DNA from: Rubrivivax sp.
Lineage (GTDB): Bacteria > Pseudomonadota > Gammaproteobacteria > Burkholderiales > Burkholderiaceae_C
Direction of reading: 5' to 3'
NCBI GenBank assembly: GCA_019635285.1
Contig: JAHBZS010000029.1
Location: 1-58,321, forward strand
Length of the DNA: 58,321 bases
Under the pieces are notes generated by a model. It did no database searches. It was not told where the DNA came from and worked only from the letters and a program-made list of their open reading frames with translations. Of this stretch, positions 17,859 through 26,754 are shown in pieces. A program made the position numbers and the translations under genes. How positions within the stretch are numbered: the first letter of the stretch is position 1; the number at the start of each line of letters is the position of its first letter.

Positions 17859-18763
17859 GGCCCGCGGCTGGCTTCGCCGCTCATCAGGATCCAACCCTCC
17901 TGCGCATCGACCACCTGCAAGGCCAACCAGGGCGCGTAGGCGGCCTGCAGCTCGTCGGCCTGGCGTTCCAGGATGCCGGCCAGCACGAGCCGGCCGCCGG
18001 GCGCCAGGTGGGTGCACAGCAGCGGCGCCAGCAGCTTCAGCGGCGTGGCCAGGATGTTGGCCAGCACCACGCCGTACAGGCCCGACGCGCGCTCCGGCAG
18101 CCCGGCCTGCAGCCGCACGCCGTTGGCCCGCGCATTGGCCTCGGTGGCCTGCACCGCGGCCGGGTCGATGTCCACCGCATCGATGTCGCGGGTGCCGTGC
18201 AGCGCCGCGCCGATGGCCAGGATGCCCGAGCCGCAGCCGTAGTCCAGCACGCGCAGGCCGGGCAACGCCAGCCGCGCGGGCTGCGTGGCCAGCCAGCGCA
18301 GGCACATGCGCGTGGTGGGGTGGGTGCCGGTGCCGAAGGCCAGGCCCGGGTCGAGCCGGATGACGTGGCGCGCGCCGGGCGGCACGTCGTGCCAGCTGGG
18401 CACCACCCAGAAGCCGTCGCTGATGGCCACCGGCTCGAACTGCGACTGCGTCAGGCGCACCCAGTCCTGGTCCGGCAGCTGCTGCAGCGACTGCAGCAGC
18501 AGCCCTTCGGCCCAGCTCTGGGCCAGCAGCGCCGCGGCGGCGGCGGTGGCCGCGGCCTCGTCGGCGAACATGGCGTTCAAGGTCGAGCGCGACCAGGCCG
18601 TGGCCTCGATGGGCATGTCCGGCTCGCCGAACAGCGCCTGCTCGGCGTCGCTGCCGGCGTCGGCATCCTCGACCGAGACCGACAGCGCGCCGAGCTCGTC
18701 GATCAGCGCGTCGGACACCGGCTCGACCAGCGCCTGCGGTGCACGCAGCACCAGCTGGAACAT
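17855..18763 (-). CDS. prmA: Ribosomal protein L11 methyltransferase
   Basis: A 302-residue SAM-dependent methyltransferase with the PrmA-specific DPGLAFGTGTHPTTRMCL block (139-155) and SAM site LDYGCGSGILAIGA (173-186). The catalytic loop is VLANILATPLKLLAP. It trimethylates lysines and the N-terminus of L11. It lies 4 bases after accC and overlaps the zinc-ribbon gene, an order conserved in Burkholderiales. Confidence 0.96.
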   Translation of the reverse strand: MFQLVLRAPQALVEPVSDALIDELGALSVSVEDADAGSDAEQALFGEPDMPIEATAWSRSTLNAMFADEAAATAAAAALLAQSWAEGLLLQSLQQLPDQDWVRLTQSQFEPVAISDGFWVVPSWHDVPPGARHVIRLDPGLAFGTGTHPTTRMCLRWLATQPARLALPGLRVLDYGCGSGILAIGAALHGTRDIDAVDIDPAAVQATEANARANGVRLQAGLPERASGLYGVVLANILATPLKLLAPLLCTHLAPGGRLVLAGILERQADELQAAYAPWLALQVVDAQEGWILMSGEASRGP

Positions 18764-18767
18764 GGCC

Positions 18768-20117
18768 CTAGCGCTTGTGCTGGCCCAGCCAGCCTTCGAG
18801 GTAGTGGATGCCGGTGCCGCCCTCGACGAACTTGGCGTCGACCATCAGTTCACGGTGCAGCGGAATGTTGGTCTGGATGCCTTCGACCACCGTCTCCGAC
18901 AGCGCCGTGCGCATGCGCGCCAGCGCCTGCTCGCGCGTGTCGCCGTGGCAGATGATCTTGCCGATCATCGAGTCGTAGTTCGGCGGCACGAAGTAGTTGG
19001 CATAAGCATGCGAATCGACGCGCACGCCGGGGCCGCCCGGCGGGTGCCACATGCTGATGCGCCCGGGCGAGGGCGTGAACTTGTAGGGGTCCTCGGCGTT
19101 CACGCGGCATTCGATGGCATGGCCGCGCATCTGGATCGCGCGCTGCGTGAAGGGCAGCTTCTCGCCGGCGGCGATGCGGATCTGCATCTGCACGATGTCG
19201 ATGCCGGTGACCATCTCGGTCACCGGATGCTCGACCTGCACGCGCGTGTTCATCTCGATGAAGAAGAACTCGCCGTTCTCGTACAGGAACTCGAAGGTGC
19301 CGGCGCCGCGATAGCCGATCTTCTTGCAGGCGGCGGCGCAGCGGTCGCCGATGCGCTCGATGATGCGCCGCGCGATGCCCGGCGCCGGCGCCTCCTCGAT
19401 GATCTTCTGGTGGCGGCGCTGCATCGAGCAGTCGCGCTCGCCCAGCCAGACCGCGTTGCGGTGCTCGTCGGCCAGCACCTGGATCTCGATGTGGCGCGGG
19501 TGCTCCAGGAACTTCTCCATGTACAGCGCCGGGTTGCCGAAGGCCGCGGCGGCCTCGGCGCGCGTGGTCTGCACCGCGTGCAGTAGCGCGGCTTCGGTGT
19601 GCACCACGCGCATGCCGCGCCCGCCGCCGCCGCCGGCGGCCTTGACGATCACCGGGTAGCCGATGCCGCGCGCGATGCGCACCACCTCCTTCGGATCGTC
19701 GGGCAGCACGCCGTCGGAGCCGGGCACGCAGGGCACGCCCGACTTGATCATCGCCTGCTTGGCGGCGACCTTGTCGCCCATGATGCGGATCGACGCCGGC
19801 GTCGGCCCGATGAAGGTGAAGCCGCTGCGCTCCACGCGCTCGGCGAAGTCGGCGTTCTCCGACAGGAAGCCGTAGCCGGGGTGGATGGCCTCGGCGTCGG
19901 TGACCTCGGCGGTGGAGATGATCGCCGGCATGTTGAGGTAGCTCTGCGCGGACGCGGCCGGCCCGATGCACACCGCCTCGTCGGCCAGCTTCACGTACTT
20001 GGCTTCGCGGTCGGCTTCGGAATAGACGATCACCGACTGGATGCCCATCTCGCGGCAGGCGCGCTGGATGCGCAGGGCGATCTCGCCTCGGTTGGCGATG
20101 AGGATCTTCTTGAACAT
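18768..20117 (-). CDS. accC: Acetyl-CoA carboxylase, biotin carboxylase subunit
   Basis: A 449-residue biotin carboxylase that carboxylates the biotin of AccB using ATP and bicarbonate, the first step of fatty acid synthesis. Features are the N-terminal [15 protein letters not shown], the glycine-rich ATP loop AGGGGGRGM (161-169), and the [14 protein letters not shown] active-site block. GAGGCAC lies before the ATG. The first 35 bases of the gene and the 76 bases before it are tandemly duplicated upstream, giving a second ATG in an identical context at 20228 that opens a short leader ORF. Confidence 0.97.
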   Translation of the reverse strand: MFKKILIANRGEIALRIQRACREMGIQSVIVYSEADREAKYVKLADEAVCIGPAASAQSYLNMPAIISTAEVTDAEAIHPGYGFLSENADFAERVERSGFTFIGPTPASIRIMGDKVAAKQAMIKSGVPCVPGSDGVLPDDPKEVVRIARGIGYPVIVKAAGGGGGRGMRVVHTEAALLHAVQTTRAEAAAAFGNPALYMEKFLEHPRHIEIQVLADEHRNAVWLGERDCSMQRRHQKIIEEAPAPGIARRIIERIGDRCAAACKKIGYRGAGTFEFLYENGEFFFIEMNTRVQVEHPVTEMVTGIDIVQMQIRIAAGEKLPFTQRAIQMRGHAIECRVNAEDPYKFTPSPGRISMWHPPGGPGVRVDSHAYANYFVPPNYDSMIGKIICHGDTREQALARMRTALSETVVEGIQTNIPLHRELMVDAKFVEGGTGIHYLEGWLGQHKR

Positions 20118-20309
20118 AAGTGCCTCGGCTCGATCGCCCTAGCGGGCTGCGCCCGCGGCGCGATGTGGCTTCGCCGCCACGCCTGCGGCGTGGTCGCCTC
20201 GGTTGGCGATGAGGATCTTCTTGAACATAAGTGCCTCGGCTCGATCGCCCTAGCGGGCTGCGCCCGCGGCGCGATGTGGCTTCGCCGCCACGCCTGCGGC
20301 GTGGTCGCC
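20083..20309. repeat. 111-bp direct tandem duplication at the accC 5' end
   Basis: Two adjacent copies, 20083-20193 and 20194-20304, appear identical base for base, with five further matching bases to 20309. Each copy holds the first 35 bases of accC, its ribosome binding site and three small hairpins in the upstream spacer (GCGGGC-TGC-GCCCGC, GTGGC-6-GCCAC, CCACGCC-TGC-GGCGTGG). The unit is 37 codons long, so frame is kept. Perfect identity suggests a recent event, or an assembly error. Confidence 0.9.
20139..20228 (-). CDS. Leader ORF made from a duplicated accC start, 29 aa
   Basis: The upstream copy of the duplicated accC start reads [11 protein letters not shown], as in AccC, then diverges into DHAAGVAAKPHRAAGAAR and a TAG at 20141-20139, 21 bases before the real accC ATG. 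It has the same Shine-Dalgarno context as accC because that was copied too, so it should be translated. Whether it affects accC expression is unknown; a short ORF ending just ahead of the gene could allow or compete with initiation. Confidence 0.45.
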   Translation of the reverse strand: MFKKILIANRGDHAAGVAAKPHRAAGAAR

Positions 20310-20350
20310 GCGGGGGGAGTTCAGTGTTCTCTTGAGCATGGCCGGGCCGG

Positions 20351-20815
20351 TCATTCGATCACGAACAGGGGCTGCCCGAACTCCACCGGCTGGCCGTTCT
20401 CCACCAGCACCTTGGTGATCGTGCCGGAATGGCCGGCTTCGATCTCGTTCATGATCTTCATCGCCTCGATGATGCACACCGGGTCGTTTTCCTTGACCAC
20501 CGAGCCCACTTCCGCCAGCGGCTTGCCGCCCGGGCTGGAGGCGCGATAGAAGGTGCCGACCATCGGCGACGTGACCACCTGGCCGGGCTCGGCCGCAGGC
20601 GCCTCCACGGCAGGCGCCGGCGCGGCCGCCGCGGCTGCGGGGGCTTCGGCCGCCGGGGCCATGTGCACGGTCGGATAAGCCGCCATCGGCGCCGCCAGGA
20701 CCGGGGCGCTGGCCTTGACGATGCGCACCTTGCCTTCGGCCTCGGTGATCTCCAGTTCGGAGATGTTCGACTCCGATACCAGATCGATCAATGTCTTCAG
20801 TTTGCGCAAGTCCAT
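20351..20815 (-). CDS. accB: Biotin carboxyl carrier protein of acetyl-CoA carboxylase
   Basis: A 154-residue BCCP. The N-terminal [20 protein letters not shown] helix is followed by an Ala/Pro-rich linker (~36-78) and the biotinyl domain with EAMKIMNEI, Lys120 being the biotinylated lysine. It carries carboxybiotin between AccC and the carboxyltransferase. It is upstream of accC in the same direction with a 233-base gap, unusually wide because of the tandem duplication. No aroQ gene precedes it, though this is the common partner in related genomes. Confidence 0.96.
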   Translation of the reverse strand: MDLRKLKTLIDLVSESNISELEITEAEGKVRIVKASAPVLAAPMAAYPTVHMAPAAEAPAAAAAAPAPAVEAPAAEPGQVVTSPMVGTFYRASSPGGKPLAEVGSVVKENDPVCIIEAMKIMNEIEAGHSGTITKVLVENGQPVEFGQPLFVIE

Positions 20816-21053
20816 GTTTGTTCCTCTTCGGTCTCTGGCGAACCACAGGCAGCCGTCAACAGCGATGAACTACCTTCTTCTGCGGCGCTGGAATCGCTGA
20901 AACGCGCATGCAACAGGATGTTGCGAGGCGCGGATTGTGCCCTAACGCCGACCTTTGGGCGAGTCGCCCGCCCGCAGTCTGGACAAGAAAGATGCGGGGA
21001 TTTTGCTGGCACAAGACCGGCAGTAGGCGCCAATTGATGGCAATTGACGAGCG

Positions 21054-21587
21054 TCAGAGCTTTTGCGCCCAGCCCGCCAGTTCGTCGTAGTGCGTTTCCC
21101 CGAGTTTGCGCTGGGCCACCTTGCCATCGGCGCCGAGCAGCACGCTGAACGGCAGCGCGCCGGCGTGGTTGCCCAGGCTGCGCGACAGTTCGGTGCCGGC
21201 CAGGCCCGCCAGGCCGATGGCAAAGCCCAGCGGCAGCTTCTTCAGGAAGGCCTGCACCGGCTCCAGCTTGTCGATGGCCAGGCCGACGACCTGCACCTTG
21301 GCGGCATGGTCGCGCGCGAAGCGGTCGATCTCCGGCAGCTCCTTGATGCAGGGCGGGCACCAGGTGGCCCAGAAGTTGATGAACAAGGGCTTGCCGCGCA
21401 GCGTGGCCATCACCAGTTCGCCACCCTCCGGCCGCTCGAAGCGCTGGCTCCACAGGTCGATGGCGTCGCCGTCGGTCGCAGCGTCGCCGGGTGCCGCACC
21501 GCGGCCATACCAGTACACGCCCGCGGCGGCGGCCGCCACGCCGACGCCGGCCAGCCAGGCGCGGCGGGAGGAGGGGCTGCCGGCCAT
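21054..21587 (-). CDS. TlpA-family thiol:disulfide protein
   Basis: A 177-residue protein with an N-terminal SSRRAWLAGVG segment (signal anchor or twin-arginine-like signal, hydrophobic 11-27) and the redox site WCPPC at Cys77/Cys80, followed by IKELPEIDRFA. LPFSVLLGADG is the cis-proline region. It is expected to act on the periplasmic side of the inner membrane as a thiol reductant. The start overlaps the stop of the preceding hypothetical gene by one base (TGATG). It shares little beyond the core fold with the TlpA protein at 254-790. Confidence 0.88.
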   Translation of the reverse strand: MAGSPSSRRAWLAGVGVAAAAAGVYWYGRGAAPGDAATDGDAIDLWSQRFERPEGGELVMATLRGKPLFINFWATWCPPCIKELPEIDRFARDHAAKVQVVGLAIDKLEPVQAFLKKLPLGFAIGLAGLAGTELSRSLGNHAGALPFSVLLGADGKVAQRKLGETHYDELAGWAQKL

Positions 21588-22171
21588 CAGTCGCCGACCT
21601 CGAGCAGGCGCCGCAGCGCGGCGATGTCGCCGCGCCAGCTGCGCCCGCGTGCGTCGGGCTTGAGCGCGCCGCGCTGCTCGTCCAGGTCGCGCACCGCCAG
21701 GTGCAGCGTCACCAGTTCGCCGAGCGCGGGGCAGCGCTCGGCCACGCTCAGGTAGAACACCTCGCCGTCCCCGCCCGCCACGTCGTAGTCCACGCCCAGG
21801 TTGATGAGCGCGATCTCGGCAGCCTTCGGGTCGTCGCAGTACAGGTCGATGTGGATCGCCGACAGCCGCGTTGCGGTGCCGCGCCAGACCGCGCCGCCGA
21901 GGTGCGGACGGAACTCGGCCAGCCGCTGCATCCAGCGCAGCGCCAGCTCGCGCAGCGCGCGCAACTCGGCCAGCTGGCTGTCGGCGCGGAACAGCTGCAG
22001 GTAGCTGCGCACCTCGTCCTCGACCAACTCGTTGCTGGGCAGCTCGCTGCCGCGCGTCGGCCGCCCCAGCTGGCGCAGCGCCTTGCGCTTGGCCTGCGCG
22101 TATTCCAGGCCTTCGTCCACCACCAGCCGGGCGGCGGCGCTGGCGATCTCTTCGGCAACCGACGGAACCAT
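21587..22171 (-). CDS. Hypothetical protein, 194 aa
   Basis: A soluble 194-residue protein without signal peptide. The first ~100 residues look helical (SVAEEIASAAARLVVDEGLEYAQAKRKALRQLG), and the second half has strand-rich HIDLYCDDPKAAEIALINLGVDYDV and VTLHLAVRDLDE. I recognise this only as a conserved-type protein seen near mtgA/tlpA genes in Burkholderiales; some features recall nucleotidyltransferase-like proteins but no catalytic motif can be assigned. It is coupled to the TlpA gene by a one-base overlap. Confidence 0.7.
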   Translation of the reverse strand: MVPSVAEEIASAAARLVVDEGLEYAQAKRKALRQLGRPTRGSELPSNELVEDEVRSYLQLFRADSQLAELRALRELALRWMQRLAEFRPHLGGAVWRGTATRLSAIHIDLYCDDPKAAEIALINLGVDYDVAGGDGEVFYLSVAERCPALGELVTLHLAVRDLDEQRGALKPDARGRSWRGDIAALRRLLEVGD

Positions 22172-22234
22172 CGGGTCATTCTAGGTTCGGGGGCCGCGCC
22201 CTCCACGGCATGACCCGGGTCGCGCGAATGGCGC

Positions 22235-22963
22235 TCAGGGCGGCTGCACCGCCCCCATGCGCGCCAGGATGGTCGCGGTGCGCGAACTGACGTAGGCCGA
22301 ATAGGGCCGCTTCTCGAAGCGCTTGGGCGCCGGCAGCATCACCGCCAGCCGGGCCGCCTCTTCGGGGCCCAGCCTGGCGGCGTCCTTGCGGAAGTAGTGG
22401 CGCGCCGCGGCCTGGGCGCCGAACAGGCCTTCGCCCCATTCGACGCTGTTGAGGTAGATCTCCAGGATGCGCTGCTTGGACAGCAGCGCCTCCAGCATCA
22501 GCGTCAGCACGAATTCCTGCCCCTTGCGCAGCACCGTGCGCTCGCCGGACAGGAACAGGTTCTTCGCCAGCTGCTGGGTGATGGTGGAGCCGCCCACCAC
22601 CTTGGCCGCCACCGGCCGGGCCGGGTTGCGCGCCTGGGACTGTTCGGCCCGCGCTTCGGCGCGCTGGTTCTTTTGCCACGCCTGCTCGATGGCGTCCCAT
22701 TCCACGCCGCTGTGGTCGGCGAAGCCGGCGTCCTCGCTGGCGATGACGGCGCGCTTCAGGTAGGGGCTGATCTGCGCATACGGCACCCATTGCTGGCTCC
22801 AGTCGATGCGCCCCTGTTCGCTGAGCAGCCGCCAGGCCTCGCTGCGCTGGAAGCTGGTGGACTGCGGGTCGATCCAGGCCATCGCCGCGATGCGCAGCGC
22901 AAAGCTCGCCTGCAGCGCCAGCAGGCACAGCAGCAGCAGTGCCGGCAGACGCCAGAGCTTCAC
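22235..22963 (-). CDS. mtgA: Monofunctional biosynthetic peptidoglycan transglycosylase
   Basis: A 242-residue GT51 enzyme anchored by one N-terminal helix (~4-28). The catalytic glutamate is Glu77 in AVIASEDAGFADH, and GGSTITQQLAKNLFLSGERT and LSKQRILEIYLNSVEWG are further GT51 motifs. It polymerises lipid II into glycan chains. The start codon appears to be GTG at 22963, 10 bases after the aroE stop; no in-frame ATG gives a better N-terminus. Confidence 0.95.
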   Translation of the reverse strand: MKLWRLPALLLLCLLALQASFALRIAAMAWIDPQSTSFQRSEAWRLLSEQGRIDWSQQWVPYAQISPYLKRAVIASEDAGFADHSGVEWDAIEQAWQKNQRAEARAEQSQARNPARPVAAKVVGGSTITQQLAKNLFLSGERTVLRKGQEFVLTLMLEALLSKQRILEIYLNSVEWGEGLFGAQAAARHYFRKDAARLGPEEAARLAVMLPAPKRFEKRPYSAYVSSRTATILARMGAVQPP

Positions 22964-22973
22964 GGCCAGTGCG

Positions 22974-23819
22974 TCACGGGTTGAGCAAGCGATGCAGGCG
23001 CTGCAGCACCGGCGCGGTCTCCGGCCGCACGCCGCGCCACAGGAAGAAGGCCTCGGCGGCCTGCTCCACCAGCATGCCCAGCCCGTCGCGGGGGGTCGCG
23101 CCCAAGGCGGCGGCCCAGGCCATGAACGGCTTGGCGGCCGGGCCGTACATCAGGTCCAGTGCCAGCGTGCCGGCCTTGAGCACGTGGTCGGGCACCGGTG
23201 CGGCCAGCCCGCCCAGGCTGCTGGTGCTGCCGTTGAGCACCACGTCGAAGGCGGCATCGGCGTCGGCCAGGCCGCCGGCGCTGAGCGTGACGCCGCAGGC
23301 GTCGGCCAGCGCGGCATGGCGCCGGACCAGAGCGTGCGCCTTGTCGGGCGTGCGGTTGACCACCTGCAGCGCCGCCGGCCCGGCTTGCAGCAGCGGCCCC
23401 AGCACGCCCGCGGCCGCGCCGCCGGCGCCGACCAGCAGCACCCGCTGGCCGCGCAGCGGCCGGCCGGCGTTGATCTCCACGTCGCGCTGCAGGCCGATGC
23501 CGTCGGTGTTGTCGGCCAGCCAGCCGTCGGCGTCGAAGCGCAGCACGTTGGCGGCCTGCGCCAGCGTGGCGCGCGGCGTCACCACGGCGGCCAGTGCCGC
23601 CGCCTGGAACTTGAAGGGCATGGTCACGTTGACACCGCGGGCGCCGCTGGCGGCGAAGCTGCGCACCGCGTCGGGGAAGCCGTCCATGGCACACAGCACG
23701 CGCGTGTAGTCCACGCTCTGGCCGGTCTGGCGCGCGAATTCGGCGTGGATGAAGGGCGACTGGCTGTGCGCCACGGGGTTGCCGAGCACGGCATAGCGGT
23801 CGGGTGCGGAGGGTCTCAT
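22974..23819 (-). CDS. aroE: Shikimate dehydrogenase
   Basis: A 281-residue enzyme reducing 3-dehydroshikimate with NADPH. The substrate site is VLGNPVAHSQSPFIH near the N-terminus and VNVTMPFK with the catalytic lysine; the cofactor site is VLLVGAGGAAAG. The ATG overlaps the stop of the TonB-like gene (ATGA). Aromatic amino acid synthesis is its pathway, unrelated to its envelope-type neighbours. Confidence 0.96.
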   Translation of the reverse strand: MRPSAPDRYAVLGNPVAHSQSPFIHAEFARQTGQSVDYTRVLCAMDGFPDAVRSFAASGARGVNVTMPFKFQAAALAAVVTPRATLAQAANVLRFDADGWLADNTDGIGLQRDVEINAGRPLRGQRVLLVGAGGAAAGVLGPLLQAGPAALQVVNRTPDKAHALVRRHAALADACGVTLSAGGLADADAAFDVVLNGSTSSLGGLAAPVPDHVLKAGTLALDLMYGPAAKPFMAWAAALGATPRDGLGMLVEQAAEAFFLWRGVRPETAPVLQRLHRLLNP

Positions 23820-24664
23820 TGGCTCAGCGTGGTTTCCAGGCCCTCGTCGCGGGTGAAGCGGAAGCGCGAGGTGATGACGATCTGGTCGGCCTGCTTGCGC
23901 ATGGCCGGGTTGAAGTTGCCGAAGGGCGCGGCGGCGCGCACGATGGCCACCGCGCGCTGGTCGAGCATGCGCTCGCCCGAGCCGCGCACGATCTCGGCAT
24001 CGACCACGCGGCCCTGGTTGTCGACGGTGACGTTCATCGTCAGTTCGCCGTACAGCTTGCGGCCGCGGTACTCGGGGAAGTCGCGCGTGCCGCGGGCCTC
24101 GATCTTGCGGCGCAGCGCATCGTAGTAGATGGCATACACCTCCTCGCGCGTGGCCGGGCTGATGTAGCGCTTCTTCGGGCGCGCGTTTTCGTCGTTGATG
24201 CGCTTTTCGATCTCGGCCAGCAGACGCAGCAGCTGGCGGCGGCGCTCCTCCTGCTCGGCATGTTCCGGGTCGCCGCTGTCGCGCTGCGGGTCGGGCGGCG
24301 GCAGGGTGGCCATCTCGCGCCGGATCTGCGCCAGCAGCTGCTGTTGCTCCTGCTGCAGCCGGTCGATGCGGCGGTGCGTGTCGGCCGGCGCGTCGCCCAC
24401 CTCCAGCTGCGGCGCCACCGGCAGCGGCGACGTGGCGCGGCCCTTGTCGGCCTCGCCGCCGCCGGCGAGCGCGGCCTGCGCGATGGCCTGCGCACGCTGC
24501 GGCTTGTCGTCGGTGCGCGCATTCACCAGGATCACCTCCAGCGGCGTGTCCTGGAACACGCGGTTGAAGCTCACCGGGTCGACGATGCGCAAGGTCAGCA
24601 ACGCGCCGTGCACGCCCACCGAGACCAGCAACGCCCAGTGCAGCGTGGTCAGGCGCAGCGCCAT
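23816..24664 (-). CDS. TonB-family energy transducer-like protein
   Basis: A 282-residue protein with one N-terminal membrane helix (~7-25, HWALLVSVGVHGALLTL), a charged, Gln/Arg-rich and probably coiled-coil middle (~95-165) and a C-terminal TonB-type domain ending with GELTMNVTVDNQGRVVDAEIV and GNFNPAMRKQADQIVITSRF. No exbB/exbD gene is near, so it may use a remote motor complex or be a TonB paralogue with a structural role. It follows the RNase gene by 5 bases. Confidence 0.85.
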   Translation of the reverse strand: MALRLTTLHWALLVSVGVHGALLTLRIVDPVSFNRVFQDTPLEVILVNARTDDKPQRAQAIAQAALAGGGEADKGRATSPLPVAPQLEVGDAPADTHRRIDRLQQEQQQLLAQIRREMATLPPPDPQRDSGDPEHAEQEERRRQLLRLLAEIEKRINDENARPKKRYISPATREEVYAIYYDALRRKIEARGTRDFPEYRGRKLYGELTMNVTVDNQGRVVDAEIVRGSGERMLDQRAVAIVRAAAPFGNFNPAMRKQADQIVITSRFRFTRDEGLETTLSQ

Positions 24665-24669
24665 CGTGT

Positions 24670-26694
24670 TCAGGCCTGCGGCGTGGCTTCGCCGGCCGGG
24701 GCCTCGTCCAGCTCGATGGCCAGGCGCAGCGCGCCGGGCTCGGCAGCCTCGTCCTCGGCCTCGGCGTCCGGTGTCTCGGCCGGCGCGGCGGCGTCGAGGC
24801 GCGCCAGCAGCGTGGCGTGCAGCTCCAGCGTCAGCAGGTCGGCGCCGTGCACGCGCGCGCGAATGCGCGTGCCGCGCGGCAGGCTCTCGGTGCCGGGCAC
24901 GCGGAACACCAGCGGCAGCGTGTCGGCACGCACCAGCCCGTCCTTCATGACCGCGGCCTCGAGTTCGGCCACGCCGTTCTGCTCCAGCCAGCGCAGCGTC
25001 CAGTAGCGCTCGATGGTGTTCTGGAAGTCGTTGTAGGCGCCATAGGCCGCGTCGAAGCTGGAGATGATCGACAGCAGCGCGGCGTCCTTGGGCTTGAAGG
25101 GCGCGGCCAGCGCCGCGGTGCGGCCGTGGCGCGCGCAGGCGATGATCTGCCACTGGTTGACCAGGTCCACATAGCGCCGCAGCGGCGAGCTGGCCCAGGT
25201 GTAGTGGGACACGCCCATGCCGGCGTGCGGCGCCGGGCGCGTGCCCATGCGCACCTTGATGCCGGGCGCCAGCGCGGCCTGGCTGCGGTAGATGCCGGGC
25301 ACGCCGCATTCAGCCAGCCACGCGCCCCAGCGGCTGTTGGCCAGGATCATCGCCTCGGCGACGATCAGGTCCAGTGGCGAGCCGCGCTGCCGCGGGCTGA
25401 TGTGCACCGGCTCGCCGCCGCGCGGTTCGCTGCCGTCGCCGTCCAGCCGGAAGCTGTAGTCGGGCCGCGTGAAGACCTCCGGCTTGCCGCGCACCACCTC
25501 GCGCTGCGCCTTCAGCGCACGCGCCAGGCGAAAGGCGAAGGCCAGCTCGGCGGCATGCGCATAGTCAGCCGGCGCATCGCCCAGCAGCGTGGCTTCGGTG
25601 ATGCGCGTGTCGAGCTGGTCGTGGCGCAGGTTGCTGACGATGGGCACGCGCTCCAGCCGGGTGTCGCTGGCGCGGATCTCCAGCGTGGCTTCGTCGACCG
25701 TGAAGTACTGGCTCACCGCCGGGCAGTCGCGGCCGGCGTCCAGCGTGTAGGCCTGCACCACGGCGTCCGGCAGCATGGTCAGCTTCCAGCCGGGCATGTA
25801 GACGGTGGACAGGCGATCGCGCGCCACCTTGTCCAGCGCCGCATCGGGGGTGATGGCCAGCCCCGGCGCGGCGATGTGCACGCCGAAGGTCACGGTGCCG
25901 GTGCCCAGGCCCTGCACCGACAGCGCGTCGTCAATCTCGGTGGTCGCGGAATCGTCGATCGAGAAGGCCTGGCACGGCGCCAGCGGCAAGCTGTCCTTGA
26001 TCGCCGGCACCTCCAGCGGCGGGAAGGCCGTGCCCTTGGGGAAGGCCTCGAACAGGAAGCGGCGCCAGTGGAACTGGTACGGGCTGTCGATGGCGCCGGC
26101 GGCCTTCAGCAGGTCCAGCGGCGCGCGCTGCGCGCGCTTGGCCGCCTCGACCACCGCCTTGTATTCGGGGCCGTTCTTGTCGGGCTTGAAGAGGATGCGA
26201 TAGAGCTGCTCGCGGATCGGCGGCGGGCAGTCGCCGGCCACCAGCGCGTCGGCCCATTGGTCGATCTGCGCGGCGAGCTGCTTCTTGCGCTCGATGCCCA
26301 GCAGCGCGGCCTTGACGGTTTCTTCCGGCGCCTTCTTGAACAGGCCCTTGCCCAGGCGGCGGAAGTAGTGCGGCGCCTCGAACAGGCGGAACAGCGCCGC
26401 GGCCTGCTGGTCGGTGCCGGCATGGGCGTCGAAGTAGTCGCGCGCCAGGTCGGCGAAGCCGAACTCGGCCTCGGGCGCGAATTCCCAGGCCAGGTCCAGG
26501 TCGATGTCCTGCGCCAGCGCCTGCGCGCGCTCGATCAGCTCGGCCGGCTGCGGCGCCTCGAAGCGCAGCAGCACGTGGGCGCTCTTCACCTTGACGCGCT
26601 TGCCCGAGTCCAGCTCGATCTGCACCGAGCTTTCGGCCTCGGACATCAGACGGCCGGCCAGGAACTTGCCGCCGTCTTCGAACAATGCATACAT
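24670..26694 (-). CDS. RNase II/RNB-domain exoribonuclease
   Basis: A 674-residue protein with the RNB catalytic signature FSIDDSATTEIDDALSV (residues 245-260), the clustered aspartates binding the metal ions. The N-terminal ~200 residues carry a beta-barrel-like start (MYALFEDGGKFLAGRLM) but no obvious pair of cold-shock domains, and the C-terminal S1-like region (~600-674) is short and alanine/glutamate-rich. It therefore resembles the RNase II-related proteins of betaproteobacteria rather than RNase R. It degrades single-stranded RNA 3' to 5'. Confidence 0.88.
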   Translation of the reverse strand: MYALFEDGGKFLAGRLMSEAESSVQIELDSGKRVKVKSAHVLLRFEAPQPAELIERAQALAQDIDLDLAWEFAPEAEFGFADLARDYFDAHAGTDQQAAALFRLFEAPHYFRRLGKGLFKKAPEETVKAALLGIERKKQLAAQIDQWADALVAGDCPPPIREQLYRILFKPDKNGPEYKAVVEAAKRAQRAPLDLLKAAGAIDSPYQFHWRRFLFEAFPKGTAFPPLEVPAIKDSLPLAPCQAFSIDDSATTEIDDALSVQGLGTGTVTFGVHIAAPGLAITPDAALDKVARDRLSTVYMPGWKLTMLPDAVVQAYTLDAGRDCPAVSQYFTVDEATLEIRASDTRLERVPIVSNLRHDQLDTRITEATLLGDAPADYAHAAELAFAFRLARALKAQREVVRGKPEVFTRPDYSFRLDGDGSEPRGGEPVHISPRQRGSPLDLIVAEAMILANSRWGAWLAECGVPGIYRSQAALAPGIKVRMGTRPAPHAGMGVSHYTWASSPLRRYVDLVNQWQIIACARHGRTAALAAPFKPKDAALLSIISSFDAAYGAYNDFQNTIERYWTLRWLEQNGVAELEAAVMKDGLVRADTLPLVFRVPGTESLPRGTRIRARVHGADLLTLELHATLLARLDAAAPAETPDAEAEDEAAEPGALRLAIELDEAPAGEATPQA

Positions 26695-26754
26695 GGGGCG
26701 TCATTGTCGCCGCTGCGCGGTCTACGATCGGCCCGAACAACAGGGGGGTTGCCG

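Noticed and set aside
20250-20846. Open frame covering accB in another frame and ending in the accC leader
   Set aside because: The accB part is out of frame with the biotin domain; only the short 20139-20228 ORF has its own start signal.
20816-21053. Pseudogene of aroQ
   Set aside because: No frame on either strand carries recognisable dehydroquinase motifs; the region looks like an ordinary promoter gap.
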